Positions 40,802 to 48,897 of a stretch of DNA of 64,000 nucleotides are shown here, piece after piece (within the stretch, counting starts at the first letter, position 1; each line of letters starts with the position of its first letter). The notes beneath the pieces were generated by a model, which saw only the letters and a list, made by a program, of their open reading frames with translations, did not search any database and was not told the origin of the DNA. The translations under genes were made by a program, and so were the position numbers. Source of the DNA: Candidatus Omnitrophota bacterium (GTDB taxonomy: Bacteria > Omnitrophota > Omnitrophia > Omnitrophales > Aquincolibacteriaceae); contig JACKFM010000001.1 of NCBI GenBank assembly GCA_020632475.1, positions 124,001 to 188,000 of the forward strand, read 5' to 3'.

Positions 40802-42361
40802 ATGAAGAATAAAAAGTGTGGCAAAGTTTATCTGGTCGGAGCGGGGCCGGGAGACCCTGCGCTTTTGACCCTTGGGGGCCAGAGGCTTTTAGCCCAAGCC
40901 GATGTGGTGATTTATGACGGGCTCGTCAATCCGCGTTTGCTTCTGGAATGCCCAAAGGCTAAAAAAATCAATGCCGGTAAGAAACACTCCAGGGGCATCC
41001 ACAAGCGGTATATTGAGCAGGTTCGGATTAACCGCATGCTTGTCGCTTATGCCCGGAAGGGTTTGAATGTGGTCCGGCTTAAGGGCGGCGACCCTTTTGT
41101 CTTCGGCCGCGGAGGCGAAGAAGCGCTTTATTTACGCAGGCACCGGATTGCCTTTGAGGTAGTGCCCGGAGTCAGCGCGGCGCAAAGCGTTCCCGCCTAT
41201 GCGGGAATTCCGATTACCGACAGGCATGTTGCTTCAAGCGTGATGTTTGTGACTTGTCATGAAGATCCTTCTAAAAATCAAAGTTCACTTGATTGGAAAC
41301 GGCTTGCGACCGAAAAAGGGACCCTTGTTTTTTTTATGGGTGTCAAAAATATGAAAGCGGTCATGAGAACTTTGACGGCAAATGGAATGCCTGCAAATAC
41401 ACGGGTGAGCGTTATTGAACGGGGAACTTTTCCCGGACAGCGGGTCATTGAAGGAACGGTGGCGGATATTGCCGCAAGGGTGCAGCGCCATAAAATACAG
41501 ACGCCCGCATTGACCGTGGTGGGTAAGGTTAACGCGATGCGGCGTGAGATCGCCTGGTTTGAAAAGCGGGCATTGCATGCTAAAAAAATTCTGGTGACCC
41601 GGGCCCAGTCCCAGGCCGGAGAGCTCAGTCAAAAACTTCTGGCACTTGGAGCCGAGGTGATGGAGTGCCCGGTCATCCGCATTGAACCGCCTAAAAATTT
41701 TGCTCCGCTTGACCGTGCGGTTAAAAACCTGCATTGGTTTGATTGGATTATTTTTACGAGTACGAACGGCGTGGATTTCTTTTTTAAACGATTGCATCAT
41801 GCGCGTAAAGATGCCAGAGCTTTGAGTGCCTGCAAGGTGGCTGCTATCGGTTCGGCAACACAGGCGGCATTGCTCCAGAATGGTATTCGTGCCGATTTAA
41901 TTCCGGAATCCTATCACTCCAAATCGCTGGTTCAAAAACTGAAAGAGAGCAGACAGATCCGTGGAAAGTCTTTTTTATTACCGCGCACCGATATTGCCCC
42001 TGAATTCCTAAACCGTGAATTGGAAAAGGGCGGGGCAAGGGTTGCTCAGGTTACGGCTTACCGGACAATTAAATCGCCGCTTTCTTCACAGGAAAAGAAT
42101 CGGTTAAAAAGTTTTAAACCCGATTATGTTCTTTTTACCAGTTCATCCACCGTGGACAATTTTTTTAAAGCAGTGCCTGCCGGATTGCGTAAAATTTTAA
42201 ACGCACGCTATGTTTCTATCGGCCCCGTGACGTCTCAAACGCTGAAGAAATATGGAGTTAGATCGTACCGCCAGGCTCGTGAACATACGATTGACGGACT
42301 GATTGAGACGCTGGTTGATAAACGGACGCCGTCCCGGTGGGGACGGGTTAATCATGATTGA
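40802..42361 (+). CDS. cobA-hemD: Uroporphyrinogen-III methyltransferase / synthase fusion
   Basis: A 519-residue bifunctional protein. Residues 1-250 are SUMT (CobA): GKVYLVGAGPGDPALLTLGG, VIYDGLVNPRLL, VVRLKGGDPFVFGRGGEE, VVPGVSAAQSVPAYAGIP and the later methyltransferase segments; this yields precorrin-2. Residues about 260-505 are uroporphyrinogen-III synthase: KILVTRAQSQAGELSQKL, FDWIIFTSTNGVDFFF and YVLFTSSSTVDNFF. The fusion routes hydroxymethylbilane to uroporphyrinogen III and on to sirohaem, B12 or sirohaem-dependent haem. The last residues (about KRTPSRWGRVNHD) are encoded by a palindromic repeat, so the natural C-terminus was extended or replaced. Confidence 0.95.
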   Translation: MKNKKCGKVYLVGAGPGDPALLTLGGQRLLAQADVVIYDGLVNPRLLLECPKAKKINAGKKHSRGIHKRYIEQVRINRMLVAYARKGLNVVRLKGGDPFVFGRGGEEALYLRRHRIAFEVVPGVSAAQSVPAYAGIPITDRHVASSVMFVTCHEDPSKNQSSLDWKRLATEKGTLVFFMGVKNMKAVMRTLTANGMPANTRVSVIERGTFPGQRVIEGTVADIAARVQRHKIQTPALTVVGKVNAMRREIAWFEKRALHAKKILVTRAQSQAGELSQKLLALGAEVMECPVIRIEPPKNFAPLDRAVKNLHWFDWIIFTSTNGVDFFFKRLHHARKDARALSACKVAAIGSATQAALLQNGIRADLIPESYHSKSLVQKLKESRQIRGKSFLLPRTDIAPEFLNRELEKGGARVAQVTAYRTIKSPLSSQEKNRLKSFKPDYVLFTSSSTVDNFFKAVPAGLRKILNARYVSIGPVTSQTLKKYGVRSYRQAREHTIDGLIETLVDKRTPSRWGRVNHD

Positions 42362-42398
42362 CCGTGACCTAACCCCTCCCCGAGGGACGGCGTCCGGT
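42323..42398. repeat. CGGACGCCGTCC palindrome family, copy 3 (longest stem)
   Basis: CGGACGCCGTCCC (42323-42335) pairs perfectly with GGGACGGCGTCCG (42384-42396); TGGGG/CCCC and GGGTTA/TAACCC continue the stem inward. The left arm is translated as the end of cobA-hemD. The hemB -35 box starts four bases after the element. Confidence 0.85.
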
Positions 42399-42401
42399 AA
42401 A

Positions 42402-42430
42402 TTGTTTGTTGGAGACGAATTTGATATAAT
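42402..42430 (+). promoter_or_regulatory. Promoter of hemB
   Basis: TTGTTT (42402-42407), 17 bases, TATAAT (42425-42430) with an upstream TG (TGATATAAT, extended -10). The hemB ATG is 27 bases downstream. It allows hemB expression independent of the genes upstream. Confidence 0.7.
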
Positions 42431-42457
42431 GTCGCCCCTAAAATCGACTGTAAATAT

Positions 42458-43507
42458 ATGAACGCTATGCCACAATTTCCTATCTATAGACACCGCCGTA
42501 TGCGCATGAAAGAGAGTCTGCGCCGGCTTGTGCGTGAAACGCATCTTGGCGCAGACCAATTTGTGATGCCCTACTTTGTCCGGCCGGGTTTCGGCGTGAA
42601 GGAAGTCATTGAATCCATGCCGGGACAATATCGTTTTTCCACCGATACCCTGCTTCAGGAGCTCGACGAGCTGCAACAGGCAGGAATCGGATCGGTGCTG
42701 CTTTTTGGAGTGCCGGAGGAATCCGATAAAAGCCCGGGGGCTGAAAGTGCGTGGCAGAAAAACGGGGTTGTACAGAAGGCCGTGCATGAAATTAAACGGC
42801 ATTTTCCCGATCTGCTTGTGATTACGGATGTCTGTCTGTGTGCTTATACCAGCCATGGCCATTGCGGGTTTATTAATGAACGCGGCGAGGTGGACAATGA
42901 TTCATCCTTAAAGGCCCTGGCTGAGATGGCTCTTTCGCATGCCGAAGCGGGTGCGGATCTTGTTGCTCCCAGTGATATGATGGATGGACGTATTCAGGCC
43001 ATCCGCAAGCGTTTGGATGAAAGCGCTTTGACAAACACTCCGATTTTGAGTTATAGCGCCAAATATGCCTCGGCCTTTTACGGTCCGTTTCGTGACGCGG
43101 CTCATTCGGCACCGTCTTCGGCCGGCGGGCAGAGTGTGCCGGAAGACCGTAAAAGTTATCAGATGGATCCCGCCAACCGCCTGGAAGCCCTGCGTGAAAT
43201 CGAAGCTGATCTTTGTGAGGGCGCCGATATGGTGATGGTAAAACCGGCCCTGGCCTATTTGGATATTATTCGTGAAGCCAAAACAGCCTTTAATTTTCCG
43301 TTAGCCGCCTATGCGGTCAGCGGTGAATATGCCATGGTTAAAACGGCCGTTCAAAACGGTTTGGCGAATGAAAAAAAGATGGTCATGGAAATGATGACTT
43401 CTTTGGCCCGTGCGGGTTCGGATGTTTTAATTACCTATCACGCCAAGCAGATCGGCCTTTGGAATCAGGAATCAAAAGGCAAGCTCCTGAACGCGGTTAG
43501 ACTATAA
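42458..43507 (+). CDS. hemB: Delta-aminolevulinic acid dehydratase (porphobilinogen synthase)
   Basis: Condenses two 5-aminolevulinate molecules to porphobilinogen. The 349-residue protein shows the cysteine-rich zinc site VCLCAYTSHGHCG (about residues 129-141), the two Schiff-base lysines in LSYSAKYASAFYGPF and MVMVKPALAYLD, and AAYAVSGEYAMVKTA. The zinc-cysteine type differs from the magnesium type of plants and cyanobacteria. It has its own promoter downstream of a palindromic repeat and is followed by a small conserved-looking gene. Confidence 0.97.
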   Translation: MNAMPQFPIYRHRRMRMKESLRRLVRETHLGADQFVMPYFVRPGFGVKEVIESMPGQYRFSTDTLLQELDELQQAGIGSVLLFGVPEESDKSPGAESAWQKNGVVQKAVHEIKRHFPDLLVITDVCLCAYTSHGHCGFINERGEVDNDSSLKALAEMALSHAEAGADLVAPSDMMDGRIQAIRKRLDESALTNTPILSYSAKYASAFYGPFRDAAHSAPSSAGGQSVPEDRKSYQMDPANRLEALREIEADLCEGADMVMVKPALAYLDIIREAKTAFNFPLAAYAVSGEYAMVKTAVQNGLANEKKMVMEMMTSLARAGSDVLITYHAKQIGLWNQESKGKLLNAVRL

Positions 43508-43575
43508 AAATAACGTTTAATGATCTCTTAATTCCGCATTAATCATACGCGGCGAACACTACGAAATACGAAACG

Positions 43576-43902
43576 ATGAGCATCCAAGCTTTTCCCGAAA
43601 TCGAAAATTTTCAGAAATTGCCCCGGCAGGTCATCGTCAAGGGAGGGCCCTTGAGTTTGGGTGCCAAGGAAACCGACCTGCGCGGAATTGTGATTAATAA
43701 TATCGGAAGTACTGTGCGGGATATCAAGGTGAACATTGTTCTGTTTAATAAACGTAAAATTCCGATCTTAAATACCAGTATTGCGATTACTCCTGAGATT
43801 TTACATCAGGGAAATATCGCCAATTTTATTTTTCAATTGAAAGACCTTCCCGAAGGCTACCAGGATTACCATCTGTATTCGAGCTGGAAATTCGACAATT
43901 GA
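43576..43902 (+). CDS. Small protein with a beta-sandwich-like pattern, unknown
   Basis: A 108-residue protein without signal peptide or membrane segment. The alternating hydrophobic pattern (GIVINNIGSTVRDIKVNIVLF, then KRKIPILNTSIAI) resembles FxLYD-type beta-sandwich domains, but this is a weak family guess. It lies between hemB (68 bases) and acs (44 bases), so it is likely co-transcribed with one or both. No function is assigned. The preceding gap contains a TACGAAATACGAAACGA run just before the start. Confidence 0.6.
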   Translation: MSIQAFPEIENFQKLPRQVIVKGGPLSLGAKETDLRGIVINNIGSTVRDIKVNIVLFNKRKIPILNTSIAITPEILHQGNIANFIFQLKDLPEGYQDYHLYSSWKFDN

Positions 43903-43907
43903 TTCAA

Positions 43908-43929
43908 CGGACGCGGGACGGCGTCCGGT
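43908..43929. repeat. CGGACGCCGTCC palindrome family, copy 4 (minimal hairpin)
   Basis: CGGACGC (43908-43914) and GCGTCCG (43921-43927) around GGGACG. It is the long element with nearly the whole interior deleted; the AAGGAG site of acs follows immediately. Confidence 0.75.
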
Positions 43930-43946
43930 AAAATAAGGAGTTATTG

Positions 43947-45932
43947 ATGAACGAAGAAAGTACGTCAGCATCCATTCAGGTCCTGCTCCAGGAAAAACGC
44001 AAATTCGAACCCGCACCGGTTTTTACCCACAATGCCAATATTCGTGACGCCAAAATTTATGAAGAGGCGGCTGGAAACCCCGAAGAATTCTGGGCGCAGT
44101 GGGCCAAGAAACTGACCTGGAGTAAACCCTGGACAAAGGTGCTCGAATGGAATCCTCCGCACGCTAAATGGTTTGTGGGCGGTAAACTCAACGCCAGTGT
44201 CAATTGTGTGGACCGCCATGTTTTTGATTCGGCGGGCAAAGCGCATGCTCGTCGCAATAAAGCCGCGTTGGTTTGGGAAGGAGAACCGGGAGATACGCAG
44301 GTTCTCACCTACTGGGATTTATACCGTGAAGTGAATAAGTTCGCGAATGTTTTGCGCAAGTTGGGCGTTTCCAAAGGCGACCGTGTGGCCGTTTATATGC
44401 CGATGGTTCCTGAAGCCGCGATTGCCTGTCTAGCGGCTGCACGCATCGGTGCGGTTCATAGTGTGGTCTTCGGGGGGTTCAGCGCTGAGTCTTTGAGTGA
44501 TCGCATTAATGACGCTCAGGCTAAGGTTTTGATTACCGCCGATTTCGGGTGGCGCCGCGGCAAACAGATTGAACTCAAAAAAGCCGCAGACCAGGCGCTG
44601 CAGTCCACTCCTTCAATTCAGCATGTGGTGGTTTACCAGCGCGGCCGCCGTGATGAGGCTCCGGTCTGTCAGATGCAGGAAGGCCGGGATCATTGGTGGC
44701 ATGAGCTGATGGGTGAAGCCGATGATTTTGCCGAGCCGGCCGAGTGTGATGCCGAAGACATGCTTTTTATTCTTTACACCTCGGGCACAACCGGAAAACC
44801 CAAAGGCATTGTCCATACCACCGGCGGTTATATGACCGGCGTGTATGCGACGACGCAGTGGGTTTTTGATTTAAAGGAAGAAGACGTTTATTGGTGTACG
44901 GCCGACGTGGGTTGGATTACGGGGCATAGCTACATTATCTACGGACCGCTTGCAAACGGCGCCACTGTTTTTATGTATGAAGGTTCTCCGGACTGGCCCG
45001 AAAAAGACCGGTTCTGGAAATTGATTGAAAAATACGGCGTGAGTATTTTTTATACGGCCCCGACCGCGATTCGCGCTTTTATGAAGTGGGGCGTTGAATG
45101 GACCCAAAAAGCCGATCTTTCGTCGTTGCGTCTTTTGGGCAGCGTGGGTGAGCCGATTAATCCCGAAGCGTGGATGTGGTATCAGCAACACATCGGAAAG
45201 GGCAATTGCCCGGTGGTCGATACCTGGTGGCAGACTGAAACCGGTGCGATCATGATTACGCCGCTTCCGGGACTGACCACCGCCAAACCAGGCTCGGCCA
45301 CAAAGGCTTTTCCCGGCATTACCGCCGATGTTTTGGATGAACAGGGCAACACCATCGCGCAAGGCGGAGGATATGTGGCCATCACCCAACCCTGGCCCTC
45401 CATGTTGAGGACTATTTTTAATGATGATGAACGTTACCGTCAGACTTATTGGGCCAAATGGGATGGTAAGGCTTATTTCCCGGGCGACGGCGTGAACCGG
45501 GATGAAGAGGGGTATTTCTGGTTCATGGGGCGTGTGGATGATGTGATGAATATTTCGGGTCATCGTCTCGGAACCGCCGAGGTCGAGAGTGCTTTAGTGG
45601 ATCATCAGGCTGTTGCCGAATCGGCCGTGGTGGCCAGAGCGCACGAAATCAAAGGCCAAGCCATTGTGGCTTTTGTGACCCTGAAAGGCGGACAAAACGG
45701 TTCCGAAGAATTAATACAGGAGCTTAAACAGCACGTGGTCAATAAAATCGGTGCGATTGCCCGGCCTGAACAGATTATTTTTACCGCCGATTTACCGAAA
45801 ACACGGTCGGGAAAAATTATGCGGCGTCTGCTGCGTGACATTGCCGAAGGAAAAGCCCTTGGTGATACAACGACACTGGCCGACCCCGCGGTGGTCGAAA
45901 ATCTTAAAACAAAATATGAGGATGAGGAATAA
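43947..45932 (+). CDS. acs: Acetyl-CoA synthetase (AMP-forming)
   Basis: Activates acetate to acetyl-CoA through acetyl-AMP. The 661-residue protein has the N-terminal extension typical of Acs, the adenylation motif YTSGTTGKPKGIVHTTGGY, VDTWWQTETGAIMITPL (substrate and AMP site), FPGDGVNRDEEGYFWFMGR and the C-terminal catalytic lysine segment PKTRSGKIMRRLLRD, where lysine acetylation controls the enzyme in many bacteria. The ATG at 43947 follows AAGGAG with six bases spacing; a TTG three bases earlier is less likely. Its position inside a tetrapyrrole cluster is unexpected. Confidence 0.97.
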   Translation: MNEESTSASIQVLLQEKRKFEPAPVFTHNANIRDAKIYEEAAGNPEEFWAQWAKKLTWSKPWTKVLEWNPPHAKWFVGGKLNASVNCVDRHVFDSAGKAHARRNKAALVWEGEPGDTQVLTYWDLYREVNKFANVLRKLGVSKGDRVAVYMPMVPEAAIACLAAARIGAVHSVVFGGFSAESLSDRINDAQAKVLITADFGWRRGKQIELKKAADQALQSTPSIQHVVVYQRGRRDEAPVCQMQEGRDHWWHELMGEADDFAEPAECDAEDMLFILYTSGTTGKPKGIVHTTGGYMTGVYATTQWVFDLKEEDVYWCTADVGWITGHSYIIYGPLANGATVFMYEGSPDWPEKDRFWKLIEKYGVSIFYTAPTAIRAFMKWGVEWTQKADLSSLRLLGSVGEPINPEAWMWYQQHIGKGNCPVVDTWWQTETGAIMITPLPGLTTAKPGSATKAFPGITADVLDEQGNTIAQGGGYVAITQPWPSMLRTIFNDDERYRQTYWAKWDGKAYFPGDGVNRDEEGYFWFMGRVDDVMNISGHRLGTAEVESALVDHQAVAESAVVARAHEIKGQAIVAFVTLKGGQNGSEELIQELKQHVVNKIGAIARPEQIIFTADLPKTRSGKIMRRLLRDIAEGKALGDTTTLADPAVVENLKTKYEDEE

Positions 45933-45990
45933 AACGCGAAAGAACGCGAAAAACGAATAACGCAAAATTATTCAACGGATGGCGTCCGGT
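45933..45990. repeat. AACGCGAAAGAACGCG run plus palindrome family copy 5
   Basis: First an A/G-rich direct-repeat run (AACGCGAAAGAACGCGAAAA, then ACGAATAACGCAAAATT), then the smallest derivative of the CGGACGCCGTCC family: ACGGA-TGGCG-TCCGGT (45975-45990). A run related to the first part, AATAACGCAAAATCCCGC, occurs at 51287-51304 downstream of the LytTR gene. Confidence 0.65.
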
Positions 45991-46003
45991 AGACGCGATC
46001 AAT

Positions 46004-47290
46004 ATGAGTTACAATAAATCTAAAAAATTATTTAACGAAGCACAGAAGTATATTCCCGCGGGAGTGAATTCTCCGGTGCGCGCATTCCGCGGCGTCGGCG
46101 GCACACCGCTTTTTATTCAAAAAGGGGCGGGCCCTTATTTATGGGATGCTGACGGAAACCGGTACGTGGATTTTTGCGCATCGTGGGGACCGCTGATTAT
46201 GGGGCATGCCCCCGCCGGACTTGTCGGAAAGCTTCGTAAAGACATTGTCCGCGGCACAAGTTATGGCGCGCCCACCGCGGCTGAGGCCGAGCTGGCCCTT
46301 CAGCTTTCAAAACTCTTTCCCTCGATTGAAAAATGCCGTTTGGTTTCATCCGGAACCGAGGCGGTGATGAGTGCGGTTCGTCTTGCGCGCGGCTTTACGG
46401 GCCGTCAGAAAATTCTCAAAATCGACGGCGGTTATCACGGCCATGTCGATAGCCTGCTCATCAAGGCCGGCTCAGGGGGTGCGACTTTCGGAACGCCTGA
46501 TTCCGCCGGTATCCCCAAAGAACTGGCCAAGCTGACGCTGACGATTCCTTTCAACGATGTTCAAGCGCTTGAAGCGGTTTTTAAAAAAGAAGGGAAATCC
46601 ATTGCAGCTTTTATTCTGGAACCGGTGCCGGCCAACATGGGAGTGGTGTTACCTGCTCGCGGTTATCTTCAAAAGGCTCGTGCCATCACCAAGCGCTACG
46701 GCAGTTTACTGATTTTTGATGAAGTGATTACCGGCTGCCGGCTTTCTGCAGGCGGGGCGCAGCAATTCTTTTCAGTTAAACCCGACCTCACCACTTTGGG
46801 AAAAATTATCGGCGGCGGTTTTCCTTTGGCGGCATTCGGAGGCAGTCAGAAGATCATGGATTATCTGGCGCCGCTCGGTCCGGTTTATCAGGCAGGAACC
46901 TTATCCGGAAACCCGGTTGCCGTCAGCGCATCGCTTTGGATGCTTTCCAAAATAAAACCAAAAAGTTTTCATGCCGGACTTAACCGGAAGGCGCAGCTTT
47001 TCTTTAAAAAACTGCAGGGCATCATTGACCGCCATCAATACCCGGTTCGCTTGAATACAGTCGGCAGTATGTTCACTCTTTTCTTTACGCCGTCTCCGGT
47101 GACTGATTATGCCTCGGCCAAAAAAGCGGATACTCAAAAGTATGCCCGTTTTTTCCATGCCTGCCTCAAACAGGGGCTTTATACGGCACCCTCCCAATTT
47201 GAAGCTAATTTTGTGAGCGCCGCCCACTCTGGGCAGCTTCTCAATCAATCTCTCCGTAAGATCCAAAAAGCCCTGACCTATACTTTTTAG
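46004..47290 (+). CDS. hemL: Glutamate-1-semialdehyde 2,1-aminomutase
   Basis: PLP/PMP-dependent isomerisation of glutamate-1-semialdehyde to 5-aminolevulinate, completing the C5 pathway begun by hemA. The 428-residue protein has NEAQKYIPAGVNSPVRAF, WDADGNRYVDFCASWGPLIMGHA, VSSGTEAVMSAVRLARGFTGR, YHGHVDSLL, LIFDEVITGCR and the PLP lysine in TTLGKIIGGGFPLAAFGG (near residue 266). It closes the cluster; 186 AT-rich bases follow. Confidence 0.97.
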   Translation: MSYNKSKKLFNEAQKYIPAGVNSPVRAFRGVGGTPLFIQKGAGPYLWDADGNRYVDFCASWGPLIMGHAPAGLVGKLRKDIVRGTSYGAPTAAEAELALQLSKLFPSIEKCRLVSSGTEAVMSAVRLARGFTGRQKILKIDGGYHGHVDSLLIKAGSGGATFGTPDSAGIPKELAKLTLTIPFNDVQALEAVFKKEGKSIAAFILEPVPANMGVVLPARGYLQKARAITKRYGSLLIFDEVITGCRLSAGGAQQFFSVKPDLTTLGKIIGGGFPLAAFGGSQKIMDYLAPLGPVYQAGTLSGNPVAVSASLWMLSKIKPKSFHAGLNRKAQLFFKKLQGIIDRHQYPVRLNTVGSMFTLFFTPSPVTDYASAKKADTQKYARFFHACLKQGLYTAPSQFEANFVSAAHSGQLLNQSLRKIQKALTYTF

Positions 47291-47413
47291 CTTAAAATTC
47301 TACTTAGGCCTTTCTTAAATCAAGTACTATAAAGTCCATCCAAGATCATAATTGATATGTATGTTTATTAAAAATAACACAATTGTTCTTTTATTAAAAT
47401 CTTATTAAGTAAT

Positions 47414-47442
47414 TTGACAAAGATTTAATTCAAAGGTACTTT
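47414..47442 (+). promoter_or_regulatory. Candidate promoter of the 47477 gene
   Basis: A perfect TTGACA (47414-47419), 17 bases, then TACTTT (47437-47442), a weak -10. It lies in a strongly AT-rich 186-base gap, with the gene's AAGGAG site downstream. A weak -10 behind a perfect -35 would suit activated expression. Confidence 0.5.
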
Positions 47443-47476
47443 TTTCATAGAGTGCTTTTTAAGGAGCTTAAAAGTA

Positions 47477-48880
47477 ATGTCTAAACGGCGTCATACAATT
47501 CAATCGATTGTGGCCTTTGCAATGGCCTGGATACTGGGGGCAGCGCCTCCGGCCGGCTGGTCGGCGGAACTCATCTCCGTCGGGCAAGGCAATTATATGG
47601 CCGCCATATCTGTTGAAGAGGCTCAAATGAAGTATGGCGCCACGCCGGAGTCAAAGGACATTGTAGAAGAAAAATTGTCTGATCAGGAAAAGATCAGGGT
47701 TCAGCAGAGGCTTGCAGAGCTTGAGGAAACTTACCAGTCGAAAGAACTTTCGGTTGCGCTGGACCGAGTCTTGAAAGTAGCTGAAAACGTTTCAAGCGGA
47801 TCCGTAGCGATCATTCAAAAAAATAATGACGTCAAGCAGGTGGTGATGAAACCTGTGCTGCCTGAATTGCCAAACATTATTTCTGAAGCCGATTCCGAAC
47901 TCCCGGAAGAAAAAGACATGGAACCAGCCTCAAAGAGAGGCGACGGTTTTGCCCCGGTCTTTTTAGCGGGAGTTTCGTCTGCCGGCGGAGAATCCGTGAA
48001 TCCAATCGTGGATTTTTTGACCGTCCTGGAAGGCGGCGAGAATCATGTTGTTTATAACAGTGAAGACGACATCCGTGCGGTGGAAGCCTATTATGCCAAG
48101 CAGACTGGCGGGACCGTTTCGGAGCAAGTCAATGATCAGCAGAAAGAAAAGATTACACTTGATGATGCGCGTAAGAATTTAAGCGCAGATGCGCAAAATA
48201 ATAAAGAGATTGAATTGAAGCGTAATGTCCTGAGTGAAAGTTGGATTAAGGAATTTGTTTTTAATTTACTGCGTTTGCGTCATGACCAATGGTCTGTTAG
48301 TGTGGGGCCGGACGGACAACAAAGATACCTTGCGGTGATTGTTGATGCTGCAAAACTAAACGGGCTGAAATCCGCTGCGGCTGCCGCTACGGACTACCTG
48401 CTGGCTTTTCTGGTTCAGGCTTCTGCCGTCTACATAGAACCCAGGGCCGAAAAATTTACAGACTGGATGGAACAGAATGAAAATATAGACTGGAAGCTGG
48501 TTGGAAATCAGGCGCGATTAATCAGACACATCCGTGTTATTCTTGAAAATTCCGGCAGCGATGAAGACCTTCGGCTGGCAGAGAAAACCGGCGGACAGGT
48601 CATTGAACGGATTGAGCTAAATGACCGTACGGCCGCATTACATGTCCTCAATAATCTTCCTGAGATGCATCCGTTTTTAGCCACGCTTTTAAGAAAAGCA
48701 CAGCTGTCCAATGACGAGAAACTTGAATACCTGCGCTTGGTCAATGACATTTACCGGCTTAACAGTGAGGCTTCTAAAGACAAGGGTCTGTTTATCCGAT
48801 ACAAAAACCAGATCTTTCAGGGCTTTCTTCCGGAACTTGGAGACGCGGACGGAACCTATGAATTGGTCAAGAGCCGTTAA
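47477..48880 (+). CDS. Secreted protein of unknown function
   Basis: A 467-residue protein with a signal peptide: basic start, hydrophobic core, cleavage expected after PAGWSA (about residue 30). The N-terminus (HTIQSIVAFAMAW, then PPAGWSAEL) resembles that of the 2650-residue protein at 51634 (HSVVAGFICMTMAL, MPAGWAGV). The mature part is acidic and helical without known motifs: a glutamate-rich region (residues about 55-105), a low-complexity linker (about 110-160), and a C-terminal helical half (about 240-467). It is followed after 17 bases by the LytS-type kinase. Surface, periplasmic ligand or partner of the kinase's extracytoplasmic segment are possible roles; none is shown. Confidence 0.75.
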   Translation: MSKRRHTIQSIVAFAMAWILGAAPPAGWSAELISVGQGNYMAAISVEEAQMKYGATPESKDIVEEKLSDQEKIRVQQRLAELEETYQSKELSVALDRVLKVAENVSSGSVAIIQKNNDVKQVVMKPVLPELPNIISEADSELPEEKDMEPASKRGDGFAPVFLAGVSSAGGESVNPIVDFLTVLEGGENHVVYNSEDDIRAVEAYYAKQTGGTVSEQVNDQQKEKITLDDARKNLSADAQNNKEIELKRNVLSESWIKEFVFNLLRLRHDQWSVSVGPDGQQRYLAVIVDAAKLNGLKSAAAAATDYLLAFLVQASAVYIEPRAEKFTDWMEQNENIDWKLVGNQARLIRHIRVILENSGSDEDLRLAEKTGGQVIERIELNDRTAALHVLNNLPEMHPFLATLLRKAQLSNDEKLEYLRLVNDIYRLNSEASKDKGLFIRYKNQIFQGFLPELGDADGTYELVKSR

Positions 48881-48897
48881 AACTATGAGTCGGATGA

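Noticed and set aside
44871..45563. A 230-codon minus-strand frame inside acs
   Set aside because: It is fully antisense to a conserved enzyme gene and its sequence follows from acs codon usage.
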